Of a stretch of 64,000 bases of DNA, positions 36,230 to 49,000 are shown piece after piece (the first letter of the stretch is position 1; each line of letters starts with the position of its first letter). The stretch is taken from assembly GCA_963920525.1 (NCBI GenBank), contig OY986435.1, positions 170,945,127 through 171,009,126 of the forward strand, read 5' to 3'. Source of the DNA: Dichetophora obliterata (Eukaryota; Arthropoda; Insecta; Diptera; Sciomyzidae). The position numbers and the translations under genes are program-made. The notes beneath the pieces were generated by a model. That model was not told the DNA's origin. It worked only from the letters and a program-made list of their open reading frames with translations, and searched no databases.

Positions 36230-36760
36230 CACAGCTAAATTGTGGAAAATGTTGAATTAAAGGACAGAAGTAACTAAAGGCTGGAAATGCTTGTCGAGGT
36301 GAAGGCAATTAGCCTAGGTTGTAAGCATTTAAAATTGTCTTTCAAGTATTTTCCGCCTAATCGATAATTCACGTATGGTTCCAACCAATTCTTCCTCTAG
36401 TAATCTATCGCTTTCCTTTTCTTCGCTCTTTTTAAAAAATAAAAATATGGGAAAACTATAGATAAAAGAGATATGCCCAAAAATATAACAAAAATTGGAA
36501 GACGGAGCCTCCTTTCAAAAGTAAAACTTAATTTTAAGATCAATTTCACATTGGACAATTGAGATTTATGTAGCAACTTTCAGCCCTTGTTAAAGACATG
36601 CAACAGCTCAGCACTTTAAATACATAGGCTTGCATTGCAGTTGTCACAACTTTTCAATTGCCCGAATTTTTGTGTTTTTCGAAAAAAATTTTATGGGATT
36701 TTTTGGGGGATTTGGGGGATTTCTAGGGATTGGAAACACTTACTAATATGTAGCATCACC
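36230..36760. other. No feature seen
   Basis: AT-rich, no motif. Confidence 0.4.
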
Positions 36761-37734
36761 ACCCAACGGGGAAAAAAGCAATCCGAAAAGCCTTTTTGAG
36801 TGCTTGCAAATCAGCTGAAAGCGCTGACTCCATGTATGACACACCAATGTATTTTTAACATTTCATGTCATTGGAAAAAATCACTTCAATTTAGCTTACT
36901 ATAAATTGCTTCAAAAGGGCTTTCATGTGAAGCTTTGGGTCAGCAGTTCGTTGCACTCTTTTTTGTTTTGCCTTCCAAAGAGAGAGAGGGATAGAGAGAG
37001 TGAGAGAGAGAGAGAGAGAGAGATTTTAGAATTCATCCAAAATAAGGGTTAGAAGACAAACATCGATACTGCTACAAAAGACCACGCTTGGAAAGCTTTA
37101 GGTCAGCAGTTTGTTTTTATTTTTGATAAGTAAGCAAAATATTTATTTATTTGTCAATATTTTACTCACTTTGACGTCAACTTCTCCGCACTTGTATCAA
37201 ACAACTGATTGAAAGCATTCCTTTCTTTTTTTTCTTTGTTCGTTTTTTTTCTTTTGTTCGTTGTTTCCTTTTGTTCGTTTCTCTTGTTGTGTCCGTTGCT
37301 GAGCGCACTTCATGCATTCCTCGCTTGCACAGTAACAAAGTAAGTGCTGACGTTTTGCTGCTGGAGTCAGCTGCTGACATGCAGGCCCGTTGAGTGTGTT
37401 AGAATGCCCAGCCCTGCTTTAAAGCAATTCAAAGTAAGCTAAAGTGAAGTGCTTTTTCCAGCTTCTTCCAGTAGCAAACGTCAGTACTTTATTTTGTTGT
37501 TGTGCAAGCGAACAATTCAAAAAGCTTGAAAACAAAAACGAACTGCTGACCCAAAGCTTTCCAAGAGAGGCCTTTTAAAGCAATTCAAAGTAAGCTAAAT
37601 TGGAGTGCTTTTGTCCTATGACAAACAATATTAGAATTACAATGGTGTATCATACGTCGGGTCAGCACTTTCAAACTTTCAGCTGACTTGTAAGTACTCA
37701 AAAAGGCCTTTCGAAGTGCTTTTTCTCGCTGGGT
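36761..37734. mobile_element. Palindromic (foldback) MITE, ~970 bp
   Basis: The left arm starts ACCCAACGGGGAAAAAAGC, the right arm (complement) ACCCAGCGAGAAAAAGC. Both continue through GCCTTTTTGAGT and TCAGCTGAAAG to a GCTGAC / ATGATACACCA-type block. A second pairing, AAGCTTTGGGTCAGCAGTTCG (36,930s) with its complement near 37,540, shows the arms extend inward. There is no coding capacity; a (GA)n microsatellite lies inside. Confidence 0.7.
36978..37022. repeat. (GA)n microsatellite
   Basis: GAGAGAGAGGGATAGAGAGA followed by an uninterrupted AG run. Confidence 0.85.
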
Positions 37735-38460
37735 ATGAACAGTTTTAGAAGAAAACTAAAAAAACATTTTAATTAATGGAGCCTAAGATGTTTATTTAAT
37801 TTGAATATATTGTAGCAAAAAATTAAAGGTATTTTCATAACCTTTTATTACGTATACCTTTCATTTAAATCAATTCATAAAAACGTATTTTATTTACCAT
37901 AACGTAGGATTACCATCTCGAGATTCACTAAAAATAATAAACTATCAATAACTAAAAAAAAACGAAGTTACAGAATTAAACTTTAACCTTATATTTGGAA
38001 TTAGCGTCTGATTGTAAATAAGGATTTCCTAATGTTCAACCCAGATCAGAATGGCTGTCGCATAGTGTAATTTATGAAAAAAAAAATAATTATTTTTTGA
38101 AAGTATTACATTATTATGCCCCTAAAGCGTGCTGGCGTTTTCGCTATTGCTGTTTACTATAGCTGTTTACACTGGTAGGGAAGAGGGACGCAGGTGCAGC
38201 AAGTATTATTCAATAAAATAAGTATTTGTGTTGTTATGGGTTGCAATTCGGTTTACAATTGAAGTGTTTTGCAACTTTTTACGCTGTTACGTTGTAGATG
38301 CATTACTTTTCAATTGCTCTATGTTTGAAAAGAGTTAATGCTAATATATTATTTTTTATACTTTATGGAACATAAGGAGGGGGAGGGGTTTACCCTAAAA
38401 TCCACACCATGTCTACGGTCCTGATTCAAAGTTAAGTCATTAGATGCTCTTAAAAATAGC
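37735..38460. other. No feature seen
   Basis: AT-rich, no motif. I searched here for an upstream tok exon (signal peptide plus donor) and did not find one. Confidence 0.4.
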
Positions 38461-38668
38461 TTAGACCCCTTTTACATTGATCAAGACTTGAAGTCAAGTT
38501 TTTTTGACGTTCTCTTTTGAACTTGACGAAAGCTTTCACATTGGTCAAGACTTGAATTCAAGTTCTTGTCTTCTTTCCTTGTTTTCTAAAAACAAAACGA
38601 GATAGGTAGCAAGCAAATGAATTACAGTTTATAGAAATTTGCAAACTGAATTTTAATTTTTTACCACG

Positions 38669-40124
38669 ATGGAAGTTAACAAAATGTTTTTGCTTAAAAA
38701 TTTAATGCAGTGTACTCAAGCAGCTATTGAAGTGTTTTCTGATGAAAGCGACGATGAAGTTGTCCTGGGTAAGCAATAATAAGTTTCCATAGGTTTTTTC
38801 ATGTTTTTAATATATTACATAAATTAACAGGTCTCCTTGATTTATGTCAAAAGGCAGCCGATTTACCTGATAAAGAAAAAAGCAAGCGCCAATGGATAAA
38901 ACCTTGGAGGCTCGAACGCGACGAGGATGTTTCATTTGCCTTCTTAACAAAGAAGCTGCTGCATACAGATGAGCCTTCATATAACAATTATTTGAGGATG
39001 ACTTCAACGCAGTTCGACTTCTTACTAAACTTAATAAAGCCGGACATTGAGCGCACCAACACACAACTTAGGGATGCAATTCCTCCGGAGGAAAAATTAG
39101 CAATGACACTGAGGTTTCTTGCTAGTGGTATGTTTGTGAAGTGTGAATTAATTTTGCATTGCAATTCATTCTTTGTTTTTTAATAGGAGAGTCATATAAG
39201 AGTTTGAACTATCAAACAAAGTTGTCGACATCATTTATATGCCAGGTGGTTCCTGAAGTGTGCACAGCTTTATACACTAGATTGAAAGGTCAATATGTAA
39301 AGGTATGAACGTTTTTTCATTACTTATGTTATAGATTATAATTGATTTTAATTTTCATTTAACATTTAAAGATGCCAAGCAATCCTGCGGAGTGGGAAGG
39401 AGTTGCTAAAGAATTTGCGTTGAAGTGGCAATTTCCGAACTGTCTCGGTGCTCTTGATGGCAAGCACATTACTTTTCGTCCACCGCATAATTCTGGTGCT
39501 TACTACCATAATTACAAAGGTACCGACAGCATAATTTTACTTGCGTTGGTCGACGCAAATTGCAAATTTATCTTTGTGGACATTGGTTGCAATGGGCGGT
39601 CAAATGACGCTGGCGTGCTCTTGCAAAGTCCTTTAAGAAATCTTTTAGACGAAGAAAAAGGCTTGCCATCTAATGCAATAGTCGGTAGAGGACGCAATCT
39701 TCCCTATGTTATAGTTTCAGATGATGCTTTTCCATTGCAAAGGCACATTCTGAAACCATATCCGTACCACACAAAAAGCAATGAAAAGAAAATTTTTAAC
39801 ATGAGGCTATCCCGTGCCAGACACGTTGTAGAGCATGCGTTCGGAATTCTTTCCAATAGGTTTCGCGTGTTCTTAGCACCAATTAATGTCCGCGTTGAAA
39901 CAGTGGAAAAAATAACATTTGCATGCGTGGCACTTCACAACTTCCTTATTGAAAATGACTTAAATTACACGGCAAGTTATGCAAGGGAAGAAATATCAAC
40001 TAATAACACCACGGCAGAAGGACTTTATAATCCACGGAAAGGTGAAGCAGAGAACATAAGGCAGCAATTCATGCAATACTTCAACGAAGAAGGCAAACTC
40101 AACTGGCAAGCAGCTAAAATATAA
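38669..40124 (+). CDS. PIF/Harbinger DDE transposase, four exons, apparently intact
   Basis: Predicted exons are 38,669-38,768, 38,831-39,127, 39,187-39,302 and 39,372-40,124, with GT-AG introns of 59-69 bp. The joined frame is 422 codons with no stop. Exon 2 carries the family's helix-turn-helix start (MTSTQFDFLLNLIKPDI ... AIPPEEKLAMTLRFLASG) and exon 3 continues ESYKSLNYQ. Catalytic motifs are in exon 4: ALDGKHITF (first Asp), NGRSNDAGVL (second Asp) and HVVEHAFGILSNRFRVF (Glu). Length is typical for HARBI1/ALP1-like transposases (350-450 residues). The enzyme would cut and paste the element, normally helped by the MADF partner, which is damaged here. The exon boundaries are my reading of the sequence. 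Confidence 0.9.
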
Positions 40125-40701
40125 AATATAATCCAACTACACTGCAAAAATCGACATATTATGCATTTTTTTCAAAATGTTTTCAAAAACAAGTTGACTT
40201 TTCCATATGAACTTATAGAATTTTTTTAAATATTGTTATATGTGTATTATTTCGACAAAATTTGTATGAAGCTATTTTTTACTACGAATTGTGTTTAAAA
40301 AAGACCTTCAATATGAAAAACACAACCTGTCTTATAAAACATTTTAAAGACAATGTAAAACATATAGATTTTTTTAGTGTACAAATAAAAACATTGATTT
40401 CAATAACACATTTAAATTTTATAAAAATTCACTCAAATCTGATTTAATTTATTTATTTCTTTTAATATGTATTATATCTAAGAATAAAAATTATTAAAAT
40501 TAATGATTTCAATATCACATTTAAATTTTTAAACTTCAACTTATATTATATGCAATTTAATGAATTATATGCTAACAAAAACAAAGATTAAAATAAATTC
40601 TTTCAATATCACATTTCAATTTTTTAAAACTTCAACTTAAATCTCATTTCATTTATTTTAATATGTAATGCATTATATACGGTGTATTGCAGTGTTGATA
40701 T

Positions 40702-40828
40702 ATATCGTCGTTACAAAAGTGAACTTGCGAAACTGAAAAATAAAATTTTTCATTTCTAATGAAAATTCTATGGAAAATTAAAAATGAAATTGTTCAGATT
40801 CGCAAGTTCACTTTTGTAACGACGATAT
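40702..40828. repeat. Hairpin with ~35-bp stem inside the Harbinger
   Basis: ATATCGTCGTTACAAAAGTG at 40,702 pairs with its complement ending at 40,828; the stem continues through AACTTGCGAA. It lies downstream of the transposase stop and may be a tiny nested MITE. Confidence 0.7.
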
Positions 40829-41183
40829 GTCGGTGGCATTATGTTAGAATAGCTTAAGTCGAAAAAAAGTAGTTTTGAGTTATTAAAATTTTTAAAAATC
40901 ATGTTAGAGATTTTAATATGGAAAATGAGTGGAATGCCATTAGAAAAATTAGAATAAGTTCCTTTAGAAATGGCGAAAGGAAAAGACACATGTGCATATT
41001 GAAATGGTTAATAATAATAAGTGAAATTTTAACATTTCGCTTATGTCGACTAAAGCTACTTTAACGTATTGCCAAAGATATATATAGATATGTACATGTC
41101 GAAAAATATGTTTTAAAAAAAAAGGCAAATTTTTTATATTACTTACACTTAAATAAAGAAATCTACTTTGTACTGACATTAAT

Positions 41184-41402
41184 GTCCCTGTTATGTATAT
41201 TAACTCAACTTAAGTTGACTAGATTCAACTAGATATTTTTGTATAACTTATTACATACATTTCAGATAAACAACATAGTTTGCTTTATTCTTTTAAGAAT
41301 TTTCAAATCACAATGTTCAACTGAAATGTATGTAATATGTTATACAAAAATATCTAGTTGAATCTAGTCAACTCAAGTTGAGTTAATATACATAACAGGG
41401 AC
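41184..41402. repeat. Near-perfect ~83-bp-arm hairpin inside the Harbinger
   Basis: The left arm begins GTCCCTGTTATGTATATTAA and the right arm ends with its complement; only two or three mismatches are seen over ~83 bases, around a ~54-base loop. It lies between the convergent ends of the two genes. The high arm identity suggests a recent foldback MITE or a selected structure. No target duplication was identified. Confidence 0.8.
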
Positions 41403-41428
41403 CTAAATCTGCGTATAGCATCATCACT

Positions 41429-42229
41429 TCAAAACTCATCAAAATCATCAGCATTGAACACTCCGTCCATAGACATCTCTAAAATGTCTCTTGGCGGAGA
41501 GGCGGATCGTGCTGACGATGTTGAGGTGTGCCTCGATTTTTCAATTTTTTTCCTCCAATATCTGTTCAAAGTACTCTGGACTTCCCAAACCGCATTTGGC
41601 TGATCCTCCTCGTCCAATTCCTCCATTTGTTCGGCAACCTGCTTTCCAAGCCAATCAAATTTTTTCTTAGTCTTTCTTTCCATTATAAGTTCTTTCATGT
41701 TGTCAAAATCTTTTTTGAAAGAAGCCGCTGTAAGTTTTGATGGAGTTTAAGTCTTCTCCGATGTGGTGGATTTTTTCGAGGTGCTGGCCTGCTCATCATA
41801 AACTTCACTTTCCTATAAAAGAAAAATAGCAATATTACAAACTCCTCGCATTTGAATGTAATCCAAAGCATTACAATGTTGGAGCTGCTAGTTCTCATCT
41901 GACTGTGAATTTTGAGAAAAGACAGCTCTTCAAAACACCACAACTTTGGTTTGTATATTTCTTCTACTCCAGATCCGCTTTTTTTTTGATCGATCAATTA
42001 AGCGGCACTCCTGCAGGAACTGAGTGCGAAGTCCCTTCCACTTCTTCTTTAAATCATCCACTGCAACGTTTTCAGACAGTTTCTTCATTTCTGTGAAGAT
42101 GATATTGAAGGCGTCTGATTTTTTTTGCCTGTTAAGATAATCCTTGCAACACACATTATACAAGCACTCGTGCTCCTGATAAAGAGCAATAAAGCTTTCT
42201 ATTAGCTCCTTGTTCCACTTAAACGACAT
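41429..42229 (-). pseudogene. Harbinger accessory MADF/Myb-like protein, damaged
   Basis: ATG at 42,229 starts MSFKWNKELIESFIALYQEH, a MADF (Adf-1-type SANT) domain, continuing through CLYNVCCKDYLNRQKKSD and LKKKWKGLRTQFLQE. A 9-A run (complement of 41,981-41,989) then shifts the frame by one base; the continuation GSGVEEIYKPKLWCFEELSF is in the next frame. A 62-bp intron is predicted at 41,813-41,874. The last exon ends TSSARSASPPRDILEM ... FDEF at 41,429 but contains one TAA near 41,750. In the family this protein binds the element ends and brings the transposase to the nucleus. Two lesions suggest the copy cannot supply it. Confidence 0.78.
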
Positions 42230-42729
42230 TTTTGGCTAGAAAGCAATGTTATTATTAAAAATATTTGCAAAAACCTCATCAAAATAACTCACACACAAAT
42301 TTTACTGCAACTGAAGTCTAACAAACTCACATTGATATGCGAAAAATAAAATAAAAAGCACTGTCAACAACGCGAGAATAGCAAAAGGAACACGAAAAAA
42401 CACGAAAAATTGCCGGTACAGCTTCAAGTTTCTTTTTCCCTTCCGTCGCTTCCGATGTGCGGCGAATTGCCAACAAACTCTCAGACTTGACTTCAAGTCT
42501 TGACCAATATAAAAGGGGTCTTAGTAAGTTATAAATTGAATACAATTGAATGCTTTCTTTCCTAATCAAACTTTAAAACATACAGTCCTAAGATAAAACA
42601 TTGGCTGAACATTAGTCTTAATTTTCTTCAAAACTTCTTTTATTGTTTCTAATTTGGAAATATAAAAAATCCACAATTTTATTGTTTAAAATATTATATC
42701 ATGTGCGATTTGTTTTATATTCTTTGTAG

Positions 42730-43019
42730 GTGGCTTCATGGGCGATATTGCTTTGCCAGATGTAAGCTATGATGATCCAATTATTGCTTTCACACCAGCC
42801 TGGCAACCACAAGCTGATGCACCAACAATGCAACAAGATAAAAGAAAAAAATTCAATGCAACATTTCAACAGGAGTTAGAAATTCTCAAACAGGAGGTAT
42901 ATCACGAAGGATTACAGGTGGAGGAGGAGGGACTGACGGATATCATAAGAAAGAAAACAAAACTGCCAAATTCCAATAATGAATACTTTAGTGAGCGTAA
43001 CCGCAATGATCCAATAATT
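42730..43019 (+). CDS. tok: tok-like propeptide exon 1 of those recognised
   Basis: Acceptor TTTGTAG|GT and donor ATT|GTAAGT delimit the exon. It enters in the middle of a glycine codon and reads [20 protein letters not shown]. The GDIAL block is the signature of tolloid/BMP1 propeptides (FLGDIALDEED in BMP1). The remainder is acidic and glutamine-rich with no membrane segment. It ends DPII in phase 0, matching the phase-0 start of the exon at 61,382. The ATG at 42,738 is internal, not a start. Confidence 0.75.
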
Positions 43020-46000
43020 GTAAGTAAAACTAATTGTAAAAATAATTGTAAGTAAAACTGAGACCAGCATTTTTAGAGGGAATTGAATGTAGATACTAAT
43101 ACTTATATAGTAGAAAATCTTTAGTTATTTTCGAGTTATTAAATATTATATTCACTGATAAAGCAATTTTACATTCTCATGTCAATATATTTTATTATAT
43201 TTTGTTTGGACGTATTTACCGGTGGTACCTCAATAATCATTAAAATAGCTGGCATAAACCAATATTCATTCAAGCCATGGCAGAGCATTTCGTTTTTAGT
43301 GTTGATGACAATTCGTATCAGACAAACTCACAACAGATAATTACAGTTTATTTATACTCTAAATCAAAACAAAATATTCTTGCAGTCGCAATTAATTGTT
43401 TTTGATTAAATACAAGCAAATATATATCATTTCTCTATTTCTCTATTGTTTAAAATGGCATTTCGAAATCGTTTGAACTTTTATGTTTGTGATACAGTTG
43501 TTTCTCTGAGGCAAAGTGTTAACATAAGCGGAGATGAAAATGAAGCTTAATGTTATATAGCTATTCGCAGGCGTGAATCTTTTGAAAGACCACCTCTTGC
43601 CATTACAGATCTCTCTCGTCTATGTTTCAATTGTAACTTAGATCCAGCCTGTGTGCTGTTAAATGTATTAACGCAAACTAGAAGTGGAATTTGTTTATTT
43701 TGTGGCGCCGATGTGGATATTCGTAGAATTTCGTTAAAATGCAGGGTTAACGTTTTTGTTGCACGTGATCAGGCGCGTACCCAAAAAAAAAATTTCAAAG
43801 ATGGTTTTTAGTTTTTTTTTTTTTAGATTTATTCCAATTTTTTTTTATATAATATATAATAACGGTTTATATATTTTTTTTTGGGCTAATGCAATTAAAA
43901 TTTTTTTCTGTGGTCACTTCCACATCCCTGTGAACATTTACAAGAGCTAACCCATGGAGCCTTTATTCTCCAGTTGTACTTCTCATGCATGTTTTGGGTC
44001 TTCGAAGCGACGCAAACGAGGGTTTGCTTGAAGCGACTGAAACCTGCAAAGTTGCACCAATCTTCAGGAATCGGCTTGTTGATGGATATATAACGTATAT
44101 ATGTAATGTTACAGGTCGATTTGTCTGTTTCAAGTAGTGCCTGCAAATATGGGGTACAAAATATTGATCAAAATCAATTTATGCACTGGAAAAATCATCA
44201 CGTTTTTAAATTCAACACAATGCCTTTAATATCAATGCATGATTTTTCATAAAAAATTTTAAAAAATGTTTCAAGCATTTTTTAACCAATTTTTAACTAT
44301 CTATCTATCTATCTTCTATCTATATATATAAAATAGGATGTGTGTATGTATGTAACGTATGGACTCCAAAACGGCTGGGCCGATTTTGATGAAATTTTCA
44401 GGTAATGATCATCTTGGTACGGTGGGTAACATAGGCTATATTTGGACCCGATAGGTGGCGCTGGGGTGGACTTATATCGAAAATTTGAATTTATGGACCA
44501 ATTTAACTGAAATTCAGAATGTATGTTTGTTTGATCATAAGAAAATAATTTGTGTATAAATGGACCCGAAAGGTGGCGCTGGGGTGGACTTATATCGAAA
44601 ATTTGAATTTATGGACCAATTTAACTGAAATTCAGAATGTATGTTTGTTTGATCATAAGAAAATAATTTGTGTATAAATGGACACGGTAGGTGGCGCTGG
44701 GGTGGACTTATTTCGAAAATTCGATGGCGTGAAAAATATATAAATACTTTTAATTTTATTTTATAACGAGGGGAGTAGCGAAGCACACCGGGTTCAGCTA
44801 GTATGTTATAAAAAATTTGCATTAAACATATTTTGTCAAAGTAGGAACAAATTGTTTTCAATATTTCGCCCATTTCACATTACAGTGTGATATCAGCTGC
44901 ACTGAACACCTCCGATTTGGCTCAAATTTTGTACTTAGACTAGTTTATTGTTTAGAAAACCAAATCCGGAGTTTGAGATTTCATTCATTCGCGAGATTTC
45001 ATAGCCGTGTGAATGCCAAAATAGGGTCTATTTTGAGACAACGTAGCCCAGTCAAATTAAATGCAATTTTCGTAAAAAGGGTATCATTTGAAATTTTATT
45101 TAGAGGGAAAAATGCTAAACTTTTTTAAAATTTGCAGTTACACGAACCATTATTAATTTTAAAGTTTAATGCCATGCCAGCCGCCGCACAGTCATGCTAG
45201 ACGGAAAAAAGTCGAAATCTTATTTCTGAATTTTGAATATGTAGAACTCTGAAGAACTGTCCACTGATATCAGGAAAAAAATTTTACTTACCTCCGCTTT
45301 CTACAAAAAATACTAAAATTGTTGAATGTTGACCCAAAAAGTGATATTTTTGAAATTTTAGTTCATGAGTTTTGTAGTTAAATTTAATTATATGTTTAAA
45401 ATATTTATCAACATTCAAAATAGTTGAAAATTGGCAGGCGTCATAAATAAGATATGATCTTTTGAAATAAAATAAATTTAGTAACGTATCTTATAAAATG
45501 TAGGCGCTATAAAACAGTATTTAAGGATAAATATGCATAAAAACGGAAAATTTGGTAAAATATTTTGGAAAATAAAAAAAGGACTGCCTCAGAATTGCAA
45601 TTTTTTTTTATTTAATAATTATTATGTCTTCTTTAAGCCCTGGGAGTGCCAAGGTGCGCAACTTTTTTTTTGAATTTTTTGTTCGAATGTATATGATGGT
45701 CTTAAAAATGGCTGTAAAAACCGTGCTCTGACCGTTTTGTATGAAAAAAGTCGAATTTGAGGTCAATGAGAATGTATGATGAGCTTAAAATATTTTCAAC
45801 ACATCACAAAATATTTTTACATAAAAAAAAAAAAATTTCAATACATACAAAATAAAAAAAAAAAAATTCTTAAACGAAGGTTTTTTTCTTAGTTAAAACA
45901 GAAAATTTGGTAAAACCTTTTTGAAAATAAAAAAAATGACTGCCTCAGATTTCCAAAATTTTTTTTTGTTTAATCAATATTATATGCACTTTAAGCTATA

Positions 46001-49000
46001 AGAGTGCCGAGGTGCGCAAATGTATGGTTGTCTTGTTATTTAACCTGTTTGATGAACCTAAAAATGCTATTTATTTTAATTGAAAAACCAAGTTATGACC
46101 GTTTTTTTCAAATAACGGCTGTAATCGTGACGACAGATTGACAGGCAGTCATTGCTAAATCTACTTAGGAGGTGATGCTGATCAAAAATATATATACTTT
46201 TCTACACCTGCCACGCCTATTTTTTGGCATTTCAGACAGAAAAAATATATTTCCCTTACAAAGTACACGTTTCGGTATTAAAATATGTATACATGAAATA
46301 AATAAAAATATATAATATATATCAATATAAAAATATATATATTACGAAAAGAAAACACTGCTCAAACTTAATGACAATGAATTAAAAAATATTAAAAAAA
46401 TATGTCTTGCTAATATTATATGGGAGTAACATGCAATTTCTTTACATTATATTCTTTGCTGTTTGTTCTTCTTGTTTTTATTTAAATGTATTTTTCTAAC
46501 TCGCTGATTTTTTATGCAATTCTTCAATTCAAAAAATGGGTAAAATCGAGAAAGTAAACGTGGTGGTATAAAAAAATATATATTAAGAAAACTATACACT
46601 CTGCTCAAACTGACATGAAAATCAATTAAAAATTATTAAAAAAATATATTTTGCAATAATTACATGAGGGAGCTGTGGGCTCTTATTGTTTTTTTTTTTT
46701 AAATGCATTTTTCTAACTCGCTCATTTTATGTACAGTTATTTGCTTTGTGAGAAAAAATAACAATAACGAAAAGCAAGTGAAAACGAAGTCAAAGTTGAT
46801 AAAAGTATTAACAAAAATAGTTAAATAATTAAAAGTTACTGAAGTGATTTGAAGATTAAGAAAATTAAAAATGACAGATTTTACTGGAGGTTTATTTAAT
46901 AAAACATTCATTGCTTTAAAAAAGTGGCTTTAAAAATATTTTTCGTAGGAATAGTTATTTCAATATCCCGTGTGGAGTTTTTTGAGTTATGGTGCGATCA
47001 ACAAAGTGATGACTTTTACGATACGCTCATAAATTTTGTTTCTTCAAATGAAATTTTATCTGATGAAATTGTTAATGAGATGAAGGTGAACATTCGTTTT
47101 TATGCAAATAAAATTCAACAAAAGTGGAAGTCAGCTGGTCGCCGTAAGGATAGGTATAAATGCAGCTATTGTGCTTACTACACTATGCGGCAAATTTTTA
47201 AGTTTCAAAATTTTGAAGTTCTACTACACAGCAAGACTGTTTTGAAATTTGTCATATAGTGTAAAGATAATATTTTTGTCTTCCTGTAAGAATAAATTGA
47301 AAATACTTTTCAGATTTTTGATGAAGAACTCAGATTGGTTACAAATGGAAGATATTGTATTAGTTCAACAGAAAAGTGATCAAGCCTCTGGTCAAAACGT
47401 CTTAGAAGAGCTCCCTACTACGTCTAAAGGCTCGCTCGGTAGGCCATCAAAACTTTTTGCAGATTTCGGAGAACGTTCAAAGCAAAATAAAGTACGTGAT
47501 TTGTTGAAATCAAGAACTGTGAATGAGCTCTCATATGCTGCTCAAATGTCTAAACGGGCAAGTGGACTCGGTACTGTTGCAGATATTATAAAATCTGTTT
47601 GTGAATCTCCCGAAGAGGCGAAAAAAATTAAAAAATTAAAATATAGTACAGAGGCACAACACACTTACACCAATGTGGAGGCGCTAGCCATTTACATTGA
47701 CAGTAGGTTAACTTCCTATACCTACAACAATCTTCGAAAAAGAGCATTACGAGCGAACCATAATTTATATCCTTCTCTTTATAAACTTGCAAAAGCAAAG
47801 AAAGACTGTTTTCCTTCAGAAAATTCAATCACTGTGACTGAAAGTAGTGCTTCCATAAATATGCAAGACATTGTCAATCACACTACGGAAAGGCTGTTAA
47901 ATGTGATACAGTCGGTTATTGCTGGCAATATTGAAAATTTTAGTACAATGACTTTAATTTGTAAATGGGGTGGTGATGGTAGTTGTGGTCATAGTACTTA
48001 TAAGCAAAGATTTAACGAAGAGGATAGCACTGATGAGTATTTATTTGTAATGTCATTTGTTCCTATACAGTTGCGGCCAACTGAAAATTCAAATGAAGTG
48101 GTATGGCAAAATAAACATCCATCGTCCACTCGGCTTTGTAGACCAATCAAATTTGTATTCGCTAAAGAAACCGAAAAAATAATAAAAGAAGAATTTGGAA
48201 ATATTCGTCATCAAATTGAAAGTTTGAAAGATGCTGACTTTTACATATCATCCAAATCATTAAAAATTAAATTCAATTTTTTTTGCACCATGATCGACGG
48301 TAAGATAGCCAATCATCTTTCGTCTCACAAGTCAACACAGTCGTGTTATATATGTGGTGCCAAGACAACTGAAATGAATGAAATCCAAAACCTCAAAGAA
48401 CCTCGACCAGAATTGTATTCTTATGGCTTATCATCTCTACATGCTTGGATCAAAACGCTTGACTGTATCTTACATATAGGGTACAGGCTAGATGTAAAAA
48501 AATGGGCAATCCGCGATATCAATGATAAGTTATCTGTCGAGAATAGAAAAAAGCAAATTCAACTTCGTTTTAAAAAAGAACTTGGTCTAGTTATAGATAA
48601 GCCCAAGCCAGGCTATGGCTCTTCAAACGATGGGAACACTGCTCGACGATTTTTTAAAAGCCATGAAAAAAGCTCTTCTATAACTGGAGTAGACGAGAAG
48701 CTTATAAAAAGATTTTATATAATTTTAAGCTGTATCTCCTCTGGTTATAATATAGATATTTCTTCATTTGAAATTTATATTAATGAGACTAAGGCATTAT
48801 ATATTCAACTTTATAGCTGGTATTTTATGCCGGTAACAGTTCATAAAATTCTCTGCCATGCTAAAGATATAGTGCAACAATGCATCGTTGGAATAGGGCA
48901 ATTATCTGAAGAGGCACAAGAGGCTCGTAACAAAGACTGTAGACGTTTTCGTTTGACAAACACACGTAAAAGCTCAAGAGTCAATACAAATACGGATTTA

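Larger units (their letters stand above)
38464..42520. mobile_element. PIF/Harbinger transposon, structurally complete
   Basis: The 4,057-bp element is flanked by TTA at 38,461-38,463 and 42,521-42,523, the standard 3-bp target of the superfamily. Ends are GACCCCTTTTACATTGATCA and (complement) GACCCCTTTTATATTGGTCA, followed by AGACTTGAAGTCAAG in both. It carries the usual two genes in divergent-terminal, convergent-centre arrangement: a DDE transposase on + and a MADF-type protein on -. Two long hairpins lie between the genes. It inserted about 200 bp upstream of the tok propeptide exon. Confidence 0.92.

Noticed and set aside
43895..44146. Minus-strand 83-residue frame ([19 protein letters not shown])
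   Set aside because: Mildly protein-like but matches no family I know, has no paired exons and lies among transposon debris.
45187..45230. A RAG-type nonamer behind the heptamer (e.g. GAAAAAAGT after CACAGTC)
   Set aside because: The spacing is neither 12 nor 23 and the other end has no matching nonamer; A-rich words are common here.
46924..47259. Unspliced frame upstream of the Transib transposase as a separate gene
   Set aside because: It has no ATG start near the conserved block, and splicing joins its middle part in frame to the main exon.
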